A stretch of 64,000 nucleotides of DNA from Macrostomum hystrix. Taxonomy: Eukaryota; Platyhelminthes; Macrostomidae. A model generated the notes under the pieces. The model did not search any database. It was not told the DNA's origin and worked only from the letters and a program-made list of their open reading frames with translations. Made by a program: the position numbers and the translations under genes. The stretch spans positions 12,130,001-12,194,000 of the forward strand of contig CATNEN010000039.1 in assembly GCA_950097015.1 (NCBI GenBank), written 5' to 3'. Below, piece by piece: positions 45,301 to 51,742 of the stretch (position 1 is the first letter of the stretch; each line of letters opens with the position of its first letter).

Positions 45301-47912
45301 CATACGAGTAGTTCACTTATCTATTCTCTTAGCTTGTGTCCATTCATAGACATTTCGCGCGACCCTACTGTAACAAAAGCTGATGAGTTTCAGTAAATGA
45401 AAAGTACATCGAATAGTACATGAAAAGAATAAATCAGACTTACGGGGCGAGTTTCGTGAATAGCAATCGCGGGCAAGATTCATTTGCCTTGAATTCTTTG
45501 CCCCAAATTAGTTTTTTTATCAGATATTTTCCAACAGTCTCTCCTCTATTCGTCCTTGTTAGACATTTATCCAGTTACAGAGGAGTCTAAGTGGTTGTAC
45601 AATTATTCCTGAGTGCACTCGCGACCTATGCCAGGATGCGATGCGATTTCATAGCCTCTGTCAGTCACGCAATCGATTTTGATTTCACAAAGACTATTTA
45701 AAATTTTAAGTATGCCAACGATAATGCTAACAGTAGGCAGGTGTGCCTTCGGTGAAGGCCTTAAACAGATTGTTGCATTCCAATATTAAAACCTTTACAG
45801 TAAAACAAAAAAAATTGAACCAAAAACTGAACTCTGTCTCTCCCACCACCCTTCCTGACCGCGTCTTTATCCAACAACAACGGCGATGATGACGACGAAA
45901 ACAACAATAACAATAATCAACAACCAATTAACAAAACGCGCCCAGGACGAGGCGAATCGCAGCTTCACACTGTCAATCCCGTCGGTGCAGGCCCGTCGGC
46001 ACAGCCTCACGGCTACGGCTGTCGCCGGCGGCCTACCAATGAGCAGCAGCGGTGCCAGCGGCAGCTTCGTTACTCCACCCAGCTCGCGTGCTGGCAGTAG
46101 GCGACCCTCGGCTCAGGGCTTCCTGGCGGTGAGTTCATGTCGGCGCCGGGTTGGTTAACAATTCCTGTGTGAGTTTGCATAGCAACTGGCCGAGACTGAT
46201 TTTAAGGTCATCCAAGTTTTTACGTGTGAGCCAACTGTCATTAACTTTTTAGAATTTTTTGACGCGGAAAAACGATAAGGCTTTATTAATTATTATCATC
46301 ATAATTATACTGGCCCTCAAGAATTAACGCCCTTGAGGGCCAACCTCCAAGGCACAGTGAAATGTACACTGCCTGACGATGAGAAAGTCAGGGCAGATGT
46401 ACACACCTGTGTGAGCGTATGCCTGCGTACAGTATCTGTGTGCGTGTGTGCTCAGGAGTCAGCGAAAAGGGCAGAATTGCCTCCTCGCTGGCTGCGGGTC
46501 TGGTGTCACTAAATGATGTGCCACTGCCCGCAGCCCTCCTGCAATAAAAATTATTATATTATTATTATCATTCGACCCAAAAACCAAATAACAACCGCAA
46601 ATTTTTGTTAACCTCTGCGATTTCTTACCCTTAGAATGTTTGAGCAATGTTTAGTTCCAGTATGAACTGGTTGAGCAATAGTGTTGCGGTTAGGAGCTAA
46701 CTGAAGGTTAGCAATGGTGGGAGATCAAATCTTGATAACTCACTCCACCAAGCCGCCTTGACTGCCTCATTAGTGTCAGCGAAGGCTTGATATGCCCACT
46801 GAATGCAAATCAGGATCAAGGATAAGGAAAATAAATCAGTGTGTCAGTTTTGAGACACTGCAGTACCAACATCTGGACACTGTCTGTACGAGCGTAGTCC
46901 TTAGGATTGGAGATAATCGATAATGTGCCAAAATCCTTATTATGGCAGATTGGTGTTCTTGTTGCCAACGTGATAGTACTCGTACACTTGCATGCATGAA
47001 GCTCGCTGAAATATATTAGCTTGCACGCTAGAAAAAAAGGGGTACAACCATGGAGCTCTGAATCTAGAAACTGCAGAGACAACTCGCCGTTAGACCCCCA
47101 TTTTCCGGACCGCATCAACTGTAGAAAGATGAGACAGGGAGAGATGAGATAGGAAGATATGACAGGGAGAGATGAGACACGGGAGAGATGAGACAAGAAA
47201 GATATGACAGGGAGAGATGAGACAGAGAGATGAGACACGGGAGAGATGAGACACAGAGGGATGAGACACCGGAGAGATGAGACACAGAGGGATGAGACAC
47301 CGGAGAGATGAGACATAGAGGGATAAGACACCGGAGAGATGAGACACTGAGGTATGAGACACGGGAGAGATGAGACACGGGAAAGATAAGAAAGGGAAAG
47401 ATGAAACAGGATACTGTAGGTGTCGGAAGGGATAACGGGCCGGATTCGGGAGGCCGCATGGCCGCATCAGTCCCGCGGGCCGGAGTTGACGACCCCAGAT
47501 AACTTCTGTATCGTGCAACATATTTTCAAATTGTTTATTTCATTAAGAAGCTCCAGTTTCTAAATTCATAGATCCGAATGGTATAAAACTGTCTGTATAG
47601 TCAGTGGCAGAGGGATTAACTCGTCAGCCTCTCGCACCAAAGTCGCTGAGCTGCCTTTCAGAAGGCGTATAAATAAACTTCGACCTAAAAGGCCTCCCAC
47701 CTGCACAATGCGACTAATGTTCTGAATGGTTCTAACCGATTTCAGGAGAAGCTCGGAGCCACACCCATTCGCAGATCAAGCTTCAACGCGTTGAGTGACA
47801 CAGTGGTAAGTGGCTTAAATTACGTCTATAATTATCTGTACTTTAGATAATTTCTATGAACTATCATTTTCAGATGAACCTATTTAGCGGAGGAAGCAGC
47901 AAGTTCAACTGA
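11843..47912 (+). CDS. SCYL2: SCY1-like pseudokinase 2 (SCYL2/CVAK104), 20 exons
   Basis: Inferred exons: 11843-11977, 14886-15046, 15618-15717, 17071-17112, 17195-17335, 18876-19091, 19559-19675, 20441-20572, 25225-25404, 26866-26988, 27172-27285, 28050-28182, 28298-28529, 28902-29113, 36337-36594, 39289-39518, 40509-40733, 45946-46128, 47746-47805 and 47874-47912. Every junction is GT-AG and in phase; the sum is 3033 nt, 1010 aa plus stop. Human SCYL2 is 929 aa. The family binds clathrin and AP-2 and acts in trans-Golgi/endosome trafficking. Order: kinase-like domain (exons 1-7), HEAT-like region (8-13), low-complexity tail (14-20). Compact exons are separated by introns of up to 7.2 kb full of minisatellites. 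The start is the first ATG after a possible acceptor. Kinase and HEAT assignment is firm; the tail exons are supported by phase and composition, not by family match. Confidence 0.9.
12024..12290 (-). mobile_element. tRNA-derived SINE family A, copy in SCYL2 intron 1 (minus)
   Basis: On the minus strand it reads GTTTGCCTCTCGCACGAAGG, the anticodon-side and box B segment, a CGCGGCGAGACCACA-like block, GGGCCAACCTCCAAGGCAC and CTGAGGGTCTACTG. These blocks recur in order in other copies across the window. It is diverged. Confidence 0.8.
12858..13172 (+). mobile_element. tRNA-derived SINE family A, diverged copy in SCYL2 intron 1
   Basis: Shares GTTTGCCTCTTGCACGAAGG, CCGCGGCGAGGCCACATTC, GAGGGCCAACCCC, GTGAGAAAGTCAGG and the tail CACAGCCCTCCTG with the other copies, but with many substitutions. 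It is probably one of the older insertions. Confidence 0.75.
13955..13982. promoter_or_regulatory. Tandem CRE-like motif, two copies
   Basis: ATAGGTGACGTCG is present twice head to tail in SCYL2 intron 1, each containing TGACGTC, a CREB/ATF half-site core with one extra matching base. It is seen directly; the regulatory role is inference. Confidence 0.3.
15055..15482 (+). repeat. G-rich minisatellite (unit about 28 bp) in SCYL2 intron 2
   Basis: About 15 imperfect units with core GGGGTTGGGGTGGTGGGGCG start within 10 bp of the exon 2 donor and fill most of the intron. Each unit has four or more runs of three to four G on the sense strand, so both DNA and pre-mRNA could form G-quadruplexes. 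Open frames across it (VGVVGRAHWGWGGGAG-type) are products of the repeat. Confidence 0.93.
15844..16200 (+). repeat. 55-bp tandem repeat in SCYL2 intron 3
   Basis: About six and a half copies of a 55-bp unit containing GAGGGAAACAGAATCAGTCG. Units differ at a few sites (GGCGAGC/GCCGAGC, AATCAG/AGTCAG). It begins about 125 bp after exon 3. Confidence 0.92.
17459..17616. mobile_element. Candidate MITE with about 25-bp imperfect terminal inverted repeats
   Basis: The left end GATTGTACCATGACTACGTG and the reverse complement of the right end, GATTGTACCATAGACTATGT, match with a few differences and continue inward through GGCTAT. A small internal inverted repeat (GGCCCGAAAAGTTGGGCC) lies at 17529-17546. 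No transposase is encoded and no target duplication is clear. It lies in SCYL2 intron 5. Confidence 0.55.
17621..17714. repeat. 94-bp near-perfect palindrome with GC-rich apex
   Basis: The outer arms TATTACCCAGGCTTT and AAAGCCTGGGTAATA are perfect reverse complements. The inner arms (GGGCGATAATG versus CATTATCGCCC) also pair. The apex GGGCGCC-TTC-GGCGCCC is itself a hairpin. RNA or single-stranded DNA from it would fold into one long stem. It is immediately 3' of the candidate MITE, so the two may be one foldback element. Confidence 0.8.
17948..18310 (+). pseudogene. Crypton-like tyrosine recombinase N-terminal (core-binding) fragment
   Basis: An open stretch of about 120 codons in SCYL2 intron 5 resembles the SAM-like core-binding half of Crypton-type/DUF3504 tyrosine recombinases. 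Recognisable parts are AVTRFQKFLTDKQL, PPTILNNYLRLFYSTLRTQDG and Y-x-PPTLLCIRAGLY. A stop follows RAGLY exactly where the conserved RAGL-x-RYL helix should continue. No catalytic domain (R...H-x-x-R...Y) follows; a SINE starts 150 bp downstream. No ATG opens it (the first codon is TTG), so it is best read as a truncated relic. A domesticated exon cannot be excluded, but SCYL2 phase excludes its use in that mRNA. Confidence 0.6.
18462..18742 (+). mobile_element. tRNA-derived SINE family A, copy in SCYL2 intron 5
   Basis: Begins GGGGGTGAGTGGCGAAGCGG, with a box A-like TGGCGAAGCGGTTAACGCG, then TTTGCCTCTCGCACCAAGG, and ends GCCCTTCTGC followed by an (AAT)n tail. The tRNA box B block is partly deleted. 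Confidence 0.85.
19119..19460 (+). repeat. 14-bp minisatellite in SCYL2 intron 6
   Basis: About 24 units of GTGTCAGGATCAAG with a few GAGGTGTCAGG and CATGATC variants. It starts 28 bp after the exon 6 donor. All three sense frames are open through it, giving false ORFs. Confidence 0.95.
19686..19880 (+). repeat. 15-bp minisatellite in SCYL2 intron 7
   Basis: About 13 units of TCACTATCCGCCCCT or the variant TCACTATCCGCTCCT. It starts 11 bp after the exon 7 donor. Late units alternate between the two variants, so a 30-bp dimer has also amplified. Confidence 0.95.
20441..28529 (+). CDS. SCYL2: SCYL2 exons 8-13: HEAT-like helical repeats
   Basis: Exons 8-13 encode paired helices resembling the SCY1-family armadillo/HEAT region: NKYFQDPLLLALEGL, LTPYVLPCLLRAVM, VRVDLLPLIFGTL, LRKLVLPKAKALF, MQVGVLSCLERLMD, ILEDLLPFLLEI and VIATKVLPHLIPYT. 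For exon 8 I chose the acceptor ending at 20440 over the one at 20411 because only the former keeps phase 0 and aligns to the family. Exon 12 likewise starts at 28050, since MQVGVLSCL fits better than starting after the next CAG. Confidence 0.88.
20583..22400 (+). repeat. 9-bp minisatellite array, 1.8 kb, with 647-bp higher-order duplication
   Basis: About 200 units of CTCTCCTGA with AATCTCCTG, ACACTCCTG and ACACTACTG variants fill the start of SCYL2 intron 8, 11 bp after the donor. A unique 8-bp slip (ACTCTCTG) at about 20977-20984 recurs 647 bp later, with the same order of variants following it, so a block of about 72 units was duplicated. The minus strand stays open over hundreds of codons of Ser-Gly-Glu; this is not a gene. 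Confidence 0.95.
22990..24080 (+). repeat. 14-bp minisatellite array, 1.1 kb, in SCYL2 intron 8
   Basis: About 78 units of GGGAGAGTGTGAAT, mixed with 13-bp (GGGGAGTGTGAAT), 14-bp (GGGAGAGAGTGAAT) and 16-bp (GGGAGAGAGTGTGAAT) variants. It yields open minus-strand frames of His-Ser-Pro-Thr-Leu composition of up to about 420 codons that I reject as genes. Confidence 0.95.
24455..25160 (+). repeat. 22-bp minisatellite array in SCYL2 intron 8
   Basis: About 32 units with core TGACCCACTGACAGGAT; second-half variants are CACAGACTGGATTG, CTGACAAGACAG and CTGACAGTACAG. It ends about 65 bp before exon 9, so both flanks of this 4.65-kb intron are arrays. Confidence 0.95.
25225..25404 (+). CDS. SCYL2: SCYL2 exon 9 (isolated between large repeat-filled introns)
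   Basis: Phase-0 exon of 60 codons reading NILFKRVCPLIAENL-x-x-x-x-DLTPYVLPCLL, the equivalent of the first complete HEAT pair of the family. It starts after TTCCATTCCAG and ends CAG|GTGAGA. Listed separately because 4.65 kb of tandem arrays on its left could easily cause it to be missed. Confidence 0.88.
25568..25880 (+). mobile_element. tRNA-derived SINE family A, copy in SCYL2 intron 9
   Basis: Begins CAGGGGTCGGTGGCAGAGC (box A region with an 18-bp deletion after it), has the intact box B GTTCGATTCC and GCGGCGAGGCCACATTTATT, and ends CCCTCCTGCAATTATTG. Confidence 0.88.
26481..26865 (+). repeat. 40-bp tandem repeat ending in the exon 10 splice acceptor
   Basis: Ten units at exact 40-bp spacing (ACTGATGATT at 26491, 26531 and so on to 26851), core ACTGATGATTGACAGGTCAC. 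The last unit contributes ATTGACAG directly before exon 10 and the first exon bases GTCAC. Each unit therefore carries a copy of the same 3' splice site. Confidence 0.95.
27340..27965 (+). repeat. 33-bp minisatellite in SCYL2 intron 11
   Basis: About 19 units with core GATAAGGATAGTGAGGGATT; variants replace GAGGGATTG with GAGTCATTG or GAGTCATTTT. It starts 55 bp after exon 11. The minus strand is open with an 11-residue period only because 33 is a multiple of three. Confidence 0.95.
28902..47912 (+). CDS. SCYL2: SCYL2 exons 14-20: low-complexity trafficking-motif tail
   Basis: The tail is Gln/Ser/Ala/Gly-rich. Exon 14 has QQQLQQQRAEAAAGR; exon 15 is alanine-rich with KLLDSSGNNSARLS; exon 16 has a run of about 9 Gln from CAG repeats (39306-39350) and NVRTAPRKGSATDIYG. 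Exon 17 has a proline-rich VPPPKPPPRPKH that could bind SH3 domains; exon 18 is Ser-rich; exon 19 is GATPIRRSSFNALSDTV; and the 12-residue last exon is MNLFSGGSSKFN. The family tail carries short clathrin/adaptor motifs; none here is an unambiguous match. Phase continuity across seven exons and 19 kb is the main support. Confidence 0.75.
30287..30387 (+). repeat. (AACAAAAC)-type A/C-rich simple repeat
   Basis: Alternating ACAAACAAC and AAAACAAAC words repeat with a 12-bp period over about 100 bp; all frames are open by composition alone. Confidence 0.9.
30504..30866 (+). mobile_element. tRNA-derived SINE family A, best preserved copy
   Basis: Begins GATGGGGTGAGTGGCAGAGC with box A-like TGGCAGAGCGGTTAACGCG and box B GTTCGATTCC about 36 bp later, as in a tRNA. 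Then follow GCGGCGAGGCCACATTTC, GGGCCAACCTCCAAGGCAC, GATGAGAAAGTCAGGGCAG, TGTACACACCTGTGTGAGCG and the Y-rich tail GGCTGCGGGTCTAGTGTCAC. A partial internal fragment (GTTAGAAAGTCAGGGCAAATG) directly precedes it at about 30477-30503. Confidence 0.9.
34386..34417 (+). repeat. (CTG)n microsatellite in SCYL2 intron 14
   Basis: Ten uninterrupted CTG triplets followed by CAG. Non-coding in this gene model. Confidence 0.95.
34896..34956 (+). repeat. 12-bp repeat CACCTCACCCAC
   Basis: About five head-to-tail copies in SCYL2 intron 14. Confidence 0.9.
37938..38519 (-). CDS. Neuropeptide precursor with 13 copies of FA[AT][PQ]G[QH]YDW, nested antisense in SCYL2 intron 15
   Basis: The minus-strand ORF extends upstream to 38546, but the second Met at 38519 (193 codons) gives a classic signal peptide: MHLSAATTAATVALLLALVH then NGEA, with likely cleavage after Ala. 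A short acidic spacer (KTPEHELEL) ends in KR, then 13 nine-residue peptides follow. Seven read FAAPGQYDW, three FAAQGQYDW, two FATQGQYDW and one FAAQGHYDW, each separated by KKR; the last is followed by KRDFE and stop. KR/KKR spacing is what prohormone convertases cut. No Gly precedes the basic residues, so mature peptides should have a free C-terminal Trp. Signal peptide, dibasic sites and substitutions that spare F, G, Y, D and W make it a convincing secreted prepropeptide despite its 36-bp repeat structure. I do not recognise the family. No intron is needed. Confidence 0.85.
   Translation of the reverse strand: MHLSAATTAATVALLLALVHNGEAKTPEHELELKRFAAPGQYDWKKRFAAPGQYDWKKRFAAQGHYDWKKRFAAQGQYDWKKRFAAQGQYDWKKRFAAPGQYDWKKRFAAPGQYDWKKRFATQGQYDWKKRFAAQGQYDWKKRFAAPGQYDWKKRFAAPGQYDWKKRFAAPGQYDWKKRFATQGQYDWKRDFE
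37961..38424 (-). repeat. 36-bp coding tandem repeat of the neuropeptide precursor
   Basis: Thirteen 36-bp units, each encoding one peptide plus KKR. Most differences are P/Q, A/T and Q/H codon changes plus synonymous sites. The plus strand is also open across it but lacks a signal peptide and any processing logic. Confidence 0.95.
38655..38664 (-). promoter_or_regulatory. Possible TATA-like element of the neuropeptide gene
   Basis: On the minus strand CCTATTAAGA lies about 140 bp upstream of the chosen start codon, a plausible core-promoter spacing if the 5' UTR is about 110 nt. It is only a weak TATA match. Confidence 0.2.
39978..40182 (+). mobile_element. tRNA-derived SINE family A, internally deleted copy in SCYL2 intron 16
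   Basis: Starts GAGGGTGAGCGGTTAACGCG, continues TTTGCCTCTCGCGCCAAGG and CACATTCATTTGGGGCGCAG, then lacks the central block found in full copies and stops after CTCAGGAGTCAGCAAAATGG. Confidence 0.82.
40734..42200 (+). other. Unique first part of SCYL2 intron 17
   Basis: About 1.5 kb between exon 17 and the 23-bp array. ORFs are short and have no recognisable domains. No mobile element is recognised. Confidence 0.55.
44113..44418 (+). mobile_element. tRNA-derived SINE family B, copy 1, inside the 23-bp array
   Basis: The 5' part is tRNA-like: perfect box A TAGCCTAGTGG and box B GGTTCGATTCC with a pairing T stem, and CAC at the anticodon position (val-like). A tRNA-unrelated body follows (GTGGCGTCCCCCCAGTCC, CGCCGCGCATTAGCTGCGGC), then a 3' run of nine A. 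It interrupts a 23-bp unit between TCTCTAG and GTGTCGC. The family differs from family A. Confidence 0.85.
44601..44906 (+). mobile_element. tRNA-derived SINE family B, copy 2 (duplicated with flanking array)
   Basis: The only difference I see from copy 1 is one base (TTAGCTGGGATA versus TTAGCTCGGATA). It sits exactly 488 bp downstream in the same position relative to array units. Flanking units are also the same, so it arose by tandem duplication of a SINE-bearing array segment rather than by a second insertion. Confidence 0.85.
46312..46560 (+). mobile_element. tRNA-derived SINE family A, 5'-truncated copy in SCYL2 intron 18
   Basis: Lacks the tRNA part; starts at CTGGCCCTCAAGAATTAACG, has GGGCCAACCTCCAAGGCAC, GAGAAAGTCAGGGCAGATG and the full 3' part through CCCGCAGCCCTCCTGCAATA with an (ATT)n-like tail. 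The 3' half is among the closest to the apparent consensus. Confidence 0.88.
47100..47497 (-). mobile_element. Truncated copy of the minisatellite-bearing hAT element, SCYL2 intron 18
   Basis: The right end ...CCCGCGGGCCGGAGTTGACG then ACCCCA parallels the right terminus of the complete copy at 54654-55439. The inward segment AAAGATGAAACAGGATACTG...GATAACGGGCCGGATT matches that copy's subterminal region, and both hold the same GAGAGATGAGACAC minisatellite (here 47128-47400). The opposite terminus is not recognisable, so the copy is truncated or eroded. Strand is arbitrary. Confidence 0.65.
47598..47660 (+). mobile_element. tRNA-derived SINE family A, 3'-truncated fragment
   Basis: AGTGGCAGAGGGATTAACTC followed by GCCTCTCGCACCAAAGTCGC and TGAGCTG is the tRNA-like head only; the rest is absent. 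Confidence 0.6.
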
Positions 47913-50105
47913 ATTTTTTAGTTGACTGATAATTTCGGGTGTGACCTTTACACATCACGTACTGCTATAGTCTCCGACTCAAAGTATACGATTAAGCGAT
48001 GCACTAAATTACCTCACGACATTAATTCTCATACACTATTCTTAGTGAAGCAACGAAATATCTTTATTTAACTTTTACCTACAATGAATTTTCGGCATAA
48101 TAGTTAGAATTTTTCATAGTTCGACATCTGAATCATTAATGCAGATCGAATTTTTCGTTTTACGATACCCCTGTTAGTCTATCTCGCTGATGTTGTCTAA
48201 AGTACTAATTATGAGTAGTAGTAAATGACTAAATTTAGTTCGGAAATAAAAATTTACGATTAAGTAGCGACTTGGGCAAATATTCGCGAATCTGACTTTA
48301 TACATCCTTGTGTTAAAACCGAAAAAGAGTCTACAACACAGAATACAATGGCAGTGGACTGTAGACTGCAATGAGTCATCCGTTACGGGGCCAGATGTTC
48401 CGAACGCTGGCTTTTGCACTGCCTGGCAGCGGGCCAGAAGAGAGTTCAAGGAGGGGATGGAACATTGGGCAGACTGCACGCATTGCGAGATTGCCTATAA
48501 TTCGCATTTTCGCGGTTAGAAGCGAAGCAAAAGCTACCACCTCTGCATACAGCGGCGAGTATGCAGTGAACCAGTGTGGGCGCCTAAAAGTACAAGTTGG
48601 TATATAGGTCTTCGTGTGGAAGCTACAGTCGGTGTGTGTGTAAAAGGCCAGACTGGCTGACTAATTCCCAAAGCCCGAACACATGGGCTTGTGGGGATAA
48701 TGTTTTTAGGCCTGGTCCCTCTGGTCCATCCCAGTAAGATGGGCTAGCAGTTGGTCGGTGGGGTTGGTGTCGAGGCGAGGGCGTCTGCAAGCGCGGAGAA
48801 ATGCAGACCAGTTTCGCGGGTCGGGGCGTAAGCTATAAGATAAAGTAAACCTATATAGGGATAAATCAGCCTGCACTAGAGATCAATGATTGATGCCGAA
48901 ATCAATATGGGGATTCGCGGAGTCGCGGTGGATTAGCGCTAATCCGGGCGACACGAAATGAGGTTCGTCTATGATTAGTGTTGCTAAAGCACAGGCGGCG
49001 AAACCTACGACTAAAAGTACAAATCCAAGTTTAAGAATCAAACTAAAGTCAGCATCCGTTATGTTAGAATTTAAGGATTGAATAGTTTCAAGACAGGGTC
49101 GTCAGTAAGAACCAAGAGTTTAAATTCAAGGCCTTTCATTCTAGGAACCGTGGGGAAAACGGGACATTTGTTGTTGCTCTTCAATTCGCGTTGATGTTTG
49201 GTAAGTTTTAAAGCGTCGAACTTTAATGAACCAATAGTACTTTGACTGCGATTGAGAAAGTACTCGTAATACAGGAACCCATTTCTCTAAAATGAATATA
49301 ATAAATGACAAAATGTTAAATAGGCACACATACTTTCAAAAGGTAGAAAAAGTAGTTAATTCTCAGCAATCACCGCCTAAGGATGTATGCTTCATTTTTT
49401 TATTTTGTTATTTGTCCGTGACAACTTAAAGAAAAACATGCACGCGCAATAGAAGCATAAATTATAGTCATTTAATTTGTTTCTTTTCGAGACACACCAG
49501 GTCACTAAAGCGACTCTCAGAATACTATATCAGGTCTCAGAACTAAGCGGCAAAAAATTAGAAAAAATATATAAGCTGCAAAAATTGACTAACGGAGAAC
49601 ACAAACAAACAAAAGTTAAAAAAAACTAGTGCACAAAATAAACGGGGAACTAAAGCATGTGCAACTAAATTGCACTATATAATATATAGAATACTATTTG
49701 TTTGCGTTATGCTTAATAAAATAGAAGACTGACTACTCCCAAAAAGGGAGCATTGAGAGAAACAGAACGCAAGGTAGATATTGCACAGTTGCTGTCTTTG
49801 CTACCTTACTAAGCTAGGTCATTTTCATAGTCTCGCTTTAGTATTGTCTAGTCTAGTTATTGTTCAGTCTATTCCCAGACCCTATTTAGCTACATCTATA
49901 CGTTTGGCATATGTTGATTATATAAGTGTTCTAAAAGCCAATACAGCTGAGTCAGATGCGCCGGTTTCAATACACAATTTGAAAAAGGCTAGTCAAGGCC
50001 AAAAAGCAAGTAGAGTTTTTCTTTACTCAATGCAATAGCAACAGCCAGATAGCCATGCCTAGCAAAATAGAAGTTCAAATGAAAAATAAACTAAACAGTA
50101 GCAAG
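47913..50105. other. SCYL2 3' UTR and intergenic region
   Basis: No coding sequence supported. The segment 48630-48850 has several short hairpin-forming words (AGCCCGAACACATGGGCT; GTCTGCAAGCG...GCAGAC) and a GC content unlike its surroundings; it may be an unrecognised transposon end. Confidence 0.4.
48245..48250 (+). terminator. Possible SCYL2 polyadenylation signal
   Basis: AATAAA 333 bp after the stop codon; the first canonical hexamer I find on the sense strand. Confidence 0.4.
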
Positions 50106-50106
50106 G

Positions 50107-51080
50107 ACTGGGCCAGTCAGATCCTCTAATGGACTGGGGCAGTCAGATCCTCTAATGGACTGGGGCAGTCAGATCCTCTAATGGACTGGGGCAGTCAGAT
50201 CCTCTAATGGACTGGGGCAGTCAGATCATCTAATGGACTGGGGCAGCCAGATCCTCTAATGGACTGGGGCAGTCAGATCCTCTAATGGACTGGGGGCAGT
50301 CAGATCCTCTAATGGACTGGGGCAGTCAGATCCTCTAATGGACTGGGGCAGCCAGATCCTCTAATGGACTGGGGCAGTCAGATCCTCTAATGGACTGGGG
50401 CAGTCAGATCCTCTAATGGACTGGGGCAGCCAGATCCTCTAATGGACTGGGGCAGTCAGATCCTCTAATGGACTGGGGCAGCCAGATCCTCTAATGGACT
50501 GGGGCAGTCAGATCCTCTAATGGACTGGGGCAGCCAGATCCTCTAATGGACTGGGGCAGTCAGATCCTCTAATGGACTGGGGCAGCCAGATCATCTAATG
50601 GACTGTGGGCAGTCAGATCCTCTAATGGACTGTGGGCAGTCAGATCCTCTAATGGACTGTGGGCAGTCAGATCATCTAATGGACTGGGGCAGTCAGATCA
50701 TCTAATGGACTGGGGCAGTCAGATCCTCTAATGGACTGTGGGCAGTCAGATCCTCTAATGGACTGGGGCAGCCAGATCCTCTAATGGACTGGGGCAGTCA
50801 GATCATCTAATGGACTGGGGCAGTCAGATCCTCTAATGGACTGGGGCAGTCAGATCCTCTAATGGACTGGGGCAGTCAGATCATCTAATGGAATGAGGCA
50901 GTCGATCCTCTTATGGACTGGGGCAGTCAGATCCTCTAATGGACTGGGGCAGTCAGATCCTCTAATGGACTGGGGCAGTCAGATCCTCTAATGGACTGGG
51001 GCAGTCAGATCCTCTAATGGACTGGGGCAGTCAGATCCTCTAATGGACTGGGGCAGTCAGATCCTCTAATGGACTGGGGC
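50107..51080 (+). repeat. 26-bp minisatellite array, 1 kb
   Basis: About 37 units with core GGACTGGGGCAGTCAGATCC; variants are CAGCCAG, ATCATCT and a +1 unit with GTGGGCAG. It lies between SCYL2 and UGCG, beyond both inferred transcript ends. Confidence 0.95.
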
Positions 51081-51711
51081 AGAGTGACAGTGTTGAAGCT
51101 CCTGAGTCCATTCCATCAATAGAATGAGTCAAAACAAACGATTGTATTATATTCATGGACAGGCCTCATAGTCATGGCAGATTTAGTTCAAGTTATCTGA
51201 TGTAGAATGCAAAAAGTGGGTTATGAAAATATTGCATAAAAATGAACCAGCAAGTAAAATAATACAATAAGACTGACAATTTAGATATACTCGCCTGTAC
51301 CGACAATACTAATATAAAAAGCATTGCAAGAAAGTCATTTGATAAGAAACTTTAGAATAGAGCAAAGTTAACTTCTGTTTTATTTTTTTAAAACTTTATT
51401 AGACGCAAAAGAAGAAAATGTTGTAAAGAAAAAAAACAAAATATTAGCAAAAGCATCTGCGATTAAAATTACAATAAATTCACACTGTTGGGCCACAGGT
51501 ACATCTGAACAACAGTTTGGAAACGTCTTTTGTTAAAAGGATTAGATAAAAAGTATTACATTGAAACAAAGCACGGCTTTTTTGACATGTTAGATTAGAG
51601 AACAAATACTTGTTTTTTCGTATTTTATTAAGATTGCATAGGCAAAGCAAAACTGTTGTTAATTTATCGACCAGTTTTGTTACAGTTGGGACAGGGGACT
51701 AAGAGAGGATT

Positions 51712-51717
51712 TTTATT
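51712..51717 (-). terminator. UGCG polyadenylation signal
   Basis: TTTATT on the plus strand, i.e. AATAAA on the coding strand, 26 bp after the stop; a second candidate lies about 90 bp further on. Confidence 0.5.
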
Positions 51718-51742
51718 TGACAGATATCAGCAGTCTGCGATA